From the NCBI GenBank assembly GCA_021399445.1, contig JAJTUQ010000001.1:8928001-8992000 (forward strand): a stretch of 64,000 nucleotides of DNA, given 5' to 3'. Positions within the stretch are counted from its first letter, which is position 1. Each line of letters starts with the position of its first letter. Below the pieces are notes generated by a model. That model searched no databases. It saw only the letters and a program-made list of their open reading frames with translations, and had not been told where the DNA came from. The stretch comes from Xylogone sp. PMI_703 (taxonomy: Eukaryota; Ascomycota; Leotiomycetes). The position numbers and the translations under genes were made by a program. Positions 56,255 through 64,000 of the stretch are shown one piece after another.

Positions 56255-57541
56255 TCAAAAATACATAGGAAATTGAGCCAGTCCAATGCCTATGAGGATG
56301 TTTCCCCAGCCGAGGAAGAGGATGGCTGTCCCCATGTAGATCGTAACCATGTCAAGACTATCTCTAAGTGATCCTCCTCCGAGAATGAAAAACTGAGACA
56401 CGCTCGTAAACGGAATAAGGATAATATGAAGTACAATAAGTTGCCCTACATAATGATACAATTCTGAGAACGTGTCGTTGTTCGTCCAAATAGGAAGTCC
56501 AGTTCTAAGCAAGACACAGAGCCCACCAATGATTTGTGGACGAACACAAGCACAATCAAAATATGAATTGAGCCACAGCGGTGGAAGTTTGTCCATCTTA
56601 GCGAGCACCCCAAGCGGCAGAATAACTTAAAAAAATAGAATCATCAAGATCTCATGAAGTATCCTTAGTCTCTCCAAGTATGTAACCCTTTTCTCCTCAT
56701 CTATAGACCAACCATGCCAATTGCTGATTTTCATGGAGACAACCGAATCCACTTTGCTGATACTTGTTAGCTTCCGCTCTACAGTCCAATCTATAACAGG
56801 CGCTCGAGTGGGTAAAGCCCCAGTAGCACCGATCTCTCCCCTTAATAGAGCGTTCATATTCATATAGAATACTCCACTGCGACCCTGGGGTATATGACGT
56901 ATGATATCACGATCTACAGCATAATCACCGTGAAATTTCATTTCAGGATGTGCAGCCCAGATCCACGGCTGTGAGTAAGCGTCCAGATTAAGGACCTTGC
57001 CACCTAACCAGTGATCGCATGAGAAGCATATCAACTCAATGTGTGCCAGTGTAGGTGTGTGACCGTCCTCAGGCCAAGGTAAGTCTGTACACCGGGTCCA
57101 GGAAGAATTGACAACTTGCACGTCGGCTTGCGGATTGGACGGGTTGATAGTCGGTGGAAATACTGCTAGGTGAGGAGAGTCATGATTATCACTGGTAGTT
57201 CGAATGCTCAAAACTGGTGGTATAGATGAGTCTGTCGGATCTCCATACACAATGAACATTAACGCATCAACCATATGCTCGCCCAGCCCAACTGCGATCC
57301 AACCATCTGACCAATTGTGCGGACGAAGAACCTCTAACGTGATATATAAATCATGTTTCGGTATATCATGAGTAAAATTGAAAAAGGATGTGACCGCAAT
57401 ACAAAATGGTGATGCGAGAGAGGGATTGCAGAATTGAGACGTCGGCCTATTGCTAATGTTGGCGCCTTCCTGGAGTGGAGAGTTGCACGAGATGGAAGTG
57501 ATATTTAAGAGCAGCAGAAGGTATCTTAAGAGATGTATCAT
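56255..57541 (-). pseudogene. DOMON-cytochrome b561 membrane protein with internal stop
   Basis: From the ATG at 57541 the frame gives a signal peptide (MIHLLRYLLLLLNITSISC). Then comes a DOMON/CDH-cytochrome-like domain (residues about 25-230): SDGWIAVGLGEHMVDALMFI, DVQVVNSSWTR, QPWIWAAHPEMKFHGD. The b561 region begins with RLRILHEILMILFF, is broken by TAA at 56627-56629, and continues in the same frame as VILPLGVLAKMDKLPPLWLN. Later helices are present (YHYVGQLIVLHIILIPFTSV, ILFLGWGNILIGIGLAQFP), but the helix after WLN lacks the usual heme-ligating His (N in WLNSYF), and the last helix lacks its His as well. The stop and lost ligands point to a pseudogene. The family is thought to pass electrons across membranes to extracellular acceptors. 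It is an island between two AT-rich blocks. Confidence 0.75.
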
Positions 57542-58494
57542 TTTAGAATGCCGATTGAATAAGATTCTTGTGTACAATGTTAGTAAATGAGCTGCAAAAT
57601 TCAATCTAAGCCCCTTCTATGCGTCTATGTGTATTTTTGGGGCATACATTTAAGTATAAAGACGGCGAAAAGATGGGAGATGATAGAAACAGCAAAGAAA
57701 TATCAATATACTGACATGGGTCTTCCCAATGCTCTATAGAGATACTCAAAGTTTGGATTCCATGTAATCAATACAATTAACGAGTGGGAATGTGAAAAAG
57801 ATGGATTAATACACTTCGCTGGCTGTCAGGTCTACTCGATCGAATTCTAGAGAAATAGCTCCAGGGCAGTCGACTCAATGTTTCTGATGAAGCAGCTCAT
57901 TCCAGTACAAGCTAACCAGTGGAGCCCACTAAAACCGGCTGATTCTTGTTTCCTAGAAATTATATGGCAAGTAGAAGTGCAAGATGCTGTTAGAAATACG
58001 TTCAATAGCTACCACAAGTGCATTGTTCCCTGTCGCCCTCAATCCACGAGGCTTATATATTCTAGGCCCGGAACTTGTCCAACTGCACAATTATTCACCA
58101 TTCTTCTGTGTCACATTGCAAGTGAATTACAGCTATTAATCCCCCAACAATCGCTTTCAGAGATCTAAAGCAATCAGTTCCCAGTATCATTGAACTTTAG
58201 AAAATTCACAAATACATAACAAATGTGACCTTGTCAAACTGAAACTCCCCACCCCCTTTTCCTTCTAAAGCTTTTTTCTGTTGAGCGGTAAACACACTGT
58301 CATCAACGCGGTCAACAGTTTAATCCGACAGGGATTTCTCAACAATTTCAGTACTAGTAGACATTAATCCGGGAACACCAAAAGCCCCTCAACGCCCTAC
58401 AAAAGAATGTTAACCAATAAACAACTACAACTAATTAACATATAGAATAATGGTCAAATTAATTACAGATTATTATATTAAAATTATATAATTA
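57542..58494. other. Intergenic region
   Basis: No gene is supported; a 96-codon frame at 57878-58168 has no recognisable motif. Confidence 0.5.
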
Positions 58495-58700
58495 CTAATA
58501 CTTTGTATACCACCCTTTTGCCATAGTAACCACATTCCTTTTTTACACATACTCTCTAAACAAGCACCAATTATACCTTCATCTATAAGTTTCTGGGCTT
58601 CAACTAAAGCTTCTTCTAAAGCCTTTTTGACCTCGTCGCCAATCTTCAAATCCTTGAGCTCTAGATGAATCTCTAACACCTTAACTTTAAAGTGTCATGG
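58495..58700 (-). mobile_element. Tc1/mariner transposase C-terminal relic
   Basis: Read on the minus strand, KALEEALVEAQKLIDEGIIG is followed by ACLESM. One base out of frame, the sequence then ends TMAKGWYTKY and a stop at 58495-58497. The [KE]GW.TKY ending after an ESM-x-R segment is characteristic of fungal Tc1/mariner-type DDE transposases. Only about 65 residues remain, with a frameshift and no catalytic triad, so it is inactive. Confidence 0.65.
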
Positions 58701-59230
58701 GAAATGTTTTATAAAGTTTAAATCTGGAGAACAAGTGCTGGTAGCAATATTATCACAGCCATATGTAGATTGGATAAGTATAGGCTAATTCGTATACGGT
58801 GGGGGAGGGCGGTGCCCTACGGCAGTACCCCCTTACTTACGGGTGCGAACCGCCTATAAGTATACAATGGCAATCAACAACGTTGTGACGTGAAGTTGGC
58901 CAACGAGCATGGTTGGTGTACGGCGGGAACATATATATAATAGTTCTTGTCAACGGTGCAATAGTTAATTTAGTAATCCAGTTGTCTTCACCAATTGCGA
59001 TCGATCACTGTAATCTTATAACACCATTGAGGACTCAAAATCGATTCTGGCAAGAACCCTGACAAACTCGGCTAGAAAACGTAGCCAAGTGCACACGGCG
59101 CCAAAATGGGACTCGCACTATGGTGGCCGGCTGATTTGGGCTCTGCTCAGGCTCAGCCGGTGCACAGCTTTGCTCACCATCTGCCCAGGTTAAAGCGGCC
59201 GCTGCTCACGCCCAGAGGCTAGAAAGAATT
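58701..59230. other. Normal-composition island between AT-rich blocks
   Basis: It contains a GC-rich patch (58798-58850, GGTGGGGGAGGGCGGTGCCC) and a stretch at 59100-59220 with CGGCCGCTG. Neither matches a gene or an element I recognise. Confidence 0.45.
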
Positions 59231-62200
59231 ACTATAGAGTTTTAAGCTATCATGTGGTTTAGGTGTTCAAATTGTTACTATTTAAATTGGATTCAACCGC
59301 TGAGTCTCTTTCGAAGTGAGATTACGGAAGACCAGTTCCGATGCTAGCAGTAAGCTGATTAAGCATATTGAAATAAAATGTGAGTGTCTTTAGATACTGT
59401 TTAACCCTCAATGTGATTACCGCCAGCATGAAAAGCAACATGTCTTTATACTATTCTGCTTTTTTTTATTTGGCTATTTGTTATTAATAACTTATTAATA
59501 TATTTCAACGTAAAGCACTTACTCGGTACAGTTATAGAAATGTATTGTTGGTATTATTATACCCTTCATCAGCATCAGATACTTGTAAAGTCTTATGTTT
59601 AGGCATAATACCAGTAGTTTAATATAGCAAAAGTACAGCGATCAAATCTCTGTATAGGTTAGATTGATAAAGTTTCCCCCGAGCTATAGGTAATCCTTAC
59701 GAAGTTACTATTATTGTAGACTTGTTTACTTATACTTTTATGGTCAAGACTTTACATTTATAGTAACTGCCGTAACTTTTATGTACGAGTAACGTATATA
59801 TATATTCATATATATATGACCTATTATTTTTAGAGCTAAAATACGAATTGTATTTTACAGTACTTTGCTTTATATTAATCATAAATGAAAGTAGATTTAC
59901 TATATTATATTTTATAAGTACATACATGATTTTAACTCTACAAGCAGAGTTGTACGTACATTACCTGAACAAGTATATAATGTTATATCATATTAGTTTA
60001 ACAGTATAACTGTTGAATATATTTATTATTCCTGGATAGAAAACCAGGAATAGACAACTATGAAAAGCTTAAGCTACATTAGTATACTTACTTAACAGTG
60101 TTAGGTCTTTTAAACAGCTAATAAAAGTAAAGTGTTTTTGTTAAAATTATATTCTGTATAAAAGATCAGACGAAGGGGAAATATTATATCGTTATTATCG
60201 ATCATTAGTTCTTATGTAAACTAATTACTAGTAGATAGTACTAGTTATTATACAAATCGTTATATTATTAACAAATAATTAAATTAACTATTTGTTAATT
60301 AAGTAAACTAAAAGTAAACTAAAAGTAAAATAAGATTTAATGTTTATATAATATAATATACGATTTCGTAAATAAGTTAAAGTTTATGAACTTGGCTAAA
60401 CCTTATATATATATCAGAATTAACTTAATCATGTTGTATGAATACAGTAAATATAACTGTCCTAAGAAAGGCTAAATATACTGATAATTACTCTGTAATA
60501 CTTATTATAATATATTATAAAAGATTTTATAAGCTGTAAAGTTCTAAAAGTACAAACAGGTTTATATCCTTATAATTATCTAAGAGAGTATAATATATTA
60601 TACTATGTTTAAGTATAAGAACTTATAGATCACTACAATAGACCTCCTAATAACAAAGAGCAATTCCTCACTGAAAATAATTAACTTATATTTAAAGTAA
60701 TTATATAATTAAAAATTTTAGTTTTAACAATATCTTTGTTATTATAAGCATTAATAATATTTTTGACAAAGTTAACTGTTAACTTAAAGTATTTTATTTA
60801 CTAAAGTATAATATAAAGTAGAATTAACAAGTTTCTAAGTATATATTATATTATACTTTTTACTAACAATAAATATTAAAGAACTTTAGTTATTCTTTTC
60901 ATTATTATTGATATTTAAGATATAATCATAATTAAAGTTATTTTCTTAAAACTTTCAGGCTTAATTATTTAATGAATGATTTTTATATTATTAACCAAAA
61001 AATATATATATACAAACTAGTGAAATAACATTAACAGAAAACAAGAATTATCTTTTTATTAATGTTTATACTTTAGCTAGTATAACATTTAACTCTAAGT
61101 TCTTTGTGTAATTTTTTACTCAAGATAAAGACTTTGTTAATAATATATTATTTAACGTAAACAGTACTAAGATTATCATTAACTTAAATAACAATATTAT
61201 CTTTATTAACTTTAATTATTATATCAATATTTTTGACTTCTTTATTAGTCAAAAGATCCAGGCTAACAATAATATTAATATTGATTTGTTTGATTAATAA
61301 GTAATATTATAATAAATATAATAATATATTATTTAAGTAAAATTTATCCAGAAGTAAACAAATTAAGTTTTAAATACTTTATTTAACATAAATTTTATTT
61401 AATTTAATAATAATCTTGACTATATTATTATTCACGGCCAGAGTACTAATACTGAGGTTATAACTTTTTAGCTTATCATATTTGGTGGCCAAGACTAAAG
61501 ATTATTCGTAAATACCATAATATAATTATTCTTTAAGATTATATAATCCTTAGTATCAGAAGTACAATTTTAATATAATGTCTTCATCTAGAATATTAAC
61601 TATAATATAACTTCTGACATTCTTATATATTTTTAAAGTCTTTCTTCTAATACTTTATATTAAAGGATAAGTATCTTAGGGTAGTCGATAACGAATCATA
61701 AGCAAGACGAAGAATATATACAAATATCTTTTATTTATTCTATAAACTAAATCTTGTCTTTTATATCATTAAGCTTAAACTCTACTTTATACTATATAAT
61801 AGTTATATAAATGTTCTAAGCAAAGTCCTTTCATTAAGACTATATCTCTCCTTAGTAAGTATAATACCTTCTTTATACCTAGCCTTTAACATTTATCCTT
61901 TTCTCTTTAAGGCTTTTGTCTTCAAGAATTAAACATAAAAGCTTTATATTTAGTTCCTTTGTATAATATATAATTTTATAGTATAATACTGTAAAAATAA
62001 TATATATAAACTTTAACTAATAACCTTTATCTCTCTTTCTTTAATAAGAATTTAGTCATAATATTCTTTTATATCTTCTGGTTATCTTATAAAGACTAAG
62101 TCATTAATATGTTAATAGTATATAACTTAACTATTATCTTTTATTCTTGTACATAAAAATAAACTTTTTTATATACATTAAAATAATGGATTTCTTAATT

Positions 62201-62657
62201 TAGATATTGATCTTATAATATAATATATATTTTACTGTTATTCTAGATTAACAGATTAAAGAATTTAATAATTATTTTTCGTGATCTAGTTAACCTTAAT
62301 GATTTACTAATTATATATACTAGATTACTAACTGTTTAATTTGTTTATAAATATTTTTGATTCTTTTTCTTCTCTCCTCTTTTCACTTTGTCTTTAATAT
62401 CTTTATTTATGATAAAGATAAATATTCCTTTTTCTTTTTAAGATCTCCTTTTTACTTTTTTATAATATTAAATATTATATTTATTCTTTTTAAAGTTATT
62501 TCTTTTATTTCTTCTTCGAACTATTAATAATCTAATAAGTTTTCACTTTTTGTTTCCCTTTTAAATTATTATTAAACCTTTTTGACTTTTTTTGCTTAAT
62601 TCAGCTTTAATCTTAAGACTTTTCATTTTATGAATATTTTTCTTTTTTTAACTTTAG
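59231..62657. other. Second AT-rich RIP block, no genes
   Basis: About 3.4 kb, overwhelmingly A/T with stops in all frames. It ends abruptly at the left border of the LTR at 62658. Probably mutated retroelement DNA, but too degraded to identify. Confidence 0.75.
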
Positions 62658-62887
62658 TGTTAGGAATTATGGGAGCAGAGCATACTGGCGCTCGGTAGTT
62701 ATGCGATCGGAGTGGAACGACTAATAATCCGGTAAGAGAGTATTTAAGGGTGCAACCCCTTAAATACTAGATATAAGAATAAGCATACAATGCATTAGCC
62801 AATATAAGCCTATTCAACCCTACATTACGGTAGTGCCTAGTGAACCAACACTTCCATAATATGAGCATAACGATCATAATCTTCACA
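62658..62887 (+). repeat. 5' LTR of Ty1/copia-type element, 230 bp
   Basis: The segment starts TGTTAGGAATTATGG and ends CTTCACA, so it has the TG...CA (TGT...ACA) borders of LTRs. It begins exactly where AT-rich DNA gives way to normal composition, and a primer-binding site follows immediately. It contains TATTTAAG near 62740, a possible promoter element. The exact 3' border is set from the PBS. Confidence 0.7.
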
Positions 62888-62901
62888 GGTTATGAGCCCG
62901 G
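62888..62901 (+). promoter_or_regulatory. Primer-binding site for half initiator tRNA-Met
   Basis: GGTTATGAGCCCGG is complementary to the anticodon stem-loop of eukaryotic initiator tRNA-Met (CGGGCTCATAACC). Copia-type elements are known to prime from such an internal tRNA fragment instead of from the tRNA 3' end. Position directly after the LTR supports the call. Confidence 0.65.
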
Positions 62902-63272
62902 ACGCATGTTGAGGCGTCACTAGGAAGAATAGCAGTTGGGACGTGTTCACCGTAAGTCTATCACCAAGGATAGCCAAAACACACGTTGCTGCACAAGTCT
63001 TTGTAGAAGAAAGAAGTCTGCAGAGCATCGGTTGAAACGCAGACCGATCGGTTCCAAGTCTTGAAACGGGTAGACGTGCGACGAATTGTCGGTCTACAGC
63101 AAGTACTTGAAGATCACGGCCCCTTAATCGGTATCGGGCACCTTGGCGTGATACTTACCTATTTATCTAAACCCAACAGTCAATTATAGGTCTCTCTAAC
63201 CTTGAGTTACGATACGACAGCTCAAAAGACGACAAAATCTTCATCATCCTTATCTCACCGACATTTGAGAAG

Positions 63273-64000
63273 ATGGACACCGATCACCTTGCACGCAAAC
63301 GCCCTGCTGGCATCCTTAGCAGAGCGAATTGGCAAGAATGGTTTAAACTGATGAGACTCTATTTCAAGGGAGAATCGCTAGAATTTGTGCTAAACAAGAC
63401 AATCACAGAATACGCCTGGATTCAGAGAACCCCATCATCGATCAATACCCCTGTTACACCAGCAAGCACGAAAACACCCGAGATCACTATTGAAGGTGTA
63501 GCAAAACAACTGGAGAGCTTGAAGGTGGAGGATGGACTACAAAGTGGATCAAAGGATGGCATATGGAATATTGAAAAGCAAGAGAAATATGAAGCCGCGT
63601 CTGCGAAGGTTTTATATATGATTTCAATCTGTATCGATGCCATGGACAATGAACTGATCCGCGACGAGTCTGAAGCTCAACTGGCATGGACAAAGCTATA
63701 CTCCAAGTATAGCAAGTTACTACCTCATGCTGCTCGAAGTGAAATGGCTCAACTCACCTCATTCAAGTTAGAGCAGGGCATGACAATCGAAGAGGGATGG
63801 ATCCGAGTACAAGAGTTGAGGAGGAGAGTTGTGAAGGCAACCCCTGAACTCAAGGATGGCTTTAGCACAAAGCAAATATTCGAATTCTTTCTTGCAGGAC
63901 TCCCAGAGGAATACTCGACAGTTACAACTGTGATCGACGCACAACCGACACTTGAAATCGTGGACAAGATCGATATCCTCCAAAGACACGAAGAAAAGGT
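63273..64000 (+). mobile_element. Ty1/copia retrotransposon gag region (runs off window end)
   Basis: An ATG at 63273 opens a frame that stays open to the right edge, at least 242 codons. It begins MDTDHLARKRPAGILSRANW and continues QEWFKLMRLYFKGESLEFVL, the N-W-x2-W capsid signature of copia-type gag. Further on are AWTKLYSKYSKLLPHAARSE, MTIEEGWIRVQELRRRV and FEFFLAGLPEEYSTVTTVID, typical of the UBN2-like gag. The nucleocapsid CCHC finger, protease, integrase and reverse transcriptase would lie beyond the window. No stop or RIP-like change is seen, so the copy appears young. A 385-bp leader separates the LTR from the start codon. Confidence 0.82.

Noticed and set aside
57878..58168. 96-codon frame right of the DOMON pseudogene
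   Set aside because: Random composition and no initiation context or homologous motif.
50330..62657. Possible coding or CRISPR-like repeats in AT-rich blocks
   Set aside because: Repeats are short low-complexity A/T strings without regular spacing, and a eukaryotic context makes CRISPR implausible.

Overview
The window is nuclear DNA of a filamentous ascomycete (Pezizomycotina; a helotialean Leotiomycete is my guess, not proven). Three things support this. Genes carry short 45-75 nt introns with GTRNGY donors and CTRAC branch points. The families are typically fungal: Zn2Cys6 regulator, HET, DUF3176, GRF-zinc protein, CAP10/GT90 and Atl1. From about 50.1 kb onward long blocks are almost pure A+T, as repeat-induced point mutation (RIP) produces.

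Layout. 1-10 kb: a DUF3176 membrane protein cut by the left edge, a small secreted protein, an intact haloalkane dehalogenase with its full catalytic pentad, an MFS scrap, a cis-CaaD-like tautomerase with a 1-nt frameshift, and a DUF1765 (UPF0592) relic. 11.7-32.5 kb: an accessory block resembling a secondary-metabolism or detoxification cluster. It holds a P450, a Zn2Cys6 activator, an MCT-type transporter, an AMID-like FAD oxidoreductase, an acyltransferase-3, an Atl1-like DNA-repair protein, a metallo-beta-lactamase, a SnoaL-like protein, an NmrA-like reductase and a SABATH-type methyltransferase. No PKS, NRPS or terpene synthase is present. Regulator, transporter, FAD enzyme, Atl1 and NmrA-like genes read intact; P450, acyltransferase, MBL, SnoaL and SABATH genes are broken by single-nucleotide indels and/or stops, so the block looks as if it is decaying or in need of sequence correction. 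Three MITEs of two families sit between these genes.

32.8-41.3 kb: a large GT90 (CAP10) membrane glycosyltransferase with an unresolved N-terminus, about 4 kb of gene-poor DNA, and a four-exon gene for a protein with GRF-like zinc motifs. 42.9-49.6 kb: a compact block of four intact genes: retinol-dehydrogenase-like SDR, secreted protein, mitochondrial cytochrome-b5 sulfite oxidase and a HET-domain protein. 50.1-62.7 kb: two AT-rich RIP blocks with relics of LTR and Tc1/mariner elements, flanking a disabled DOMON-cytochrome b561 gene. 62.7-64.0 kb: the 5' LTR, half-tRNA primer-binding site and intact gag start of an apparently young Ty1/copia element that runs off the right edge.

Several genes were assembled by hand from exons on the sequence. 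Exon joins, frameshift positions and reading frames were read directly; family names come from motif recognition without any database search.
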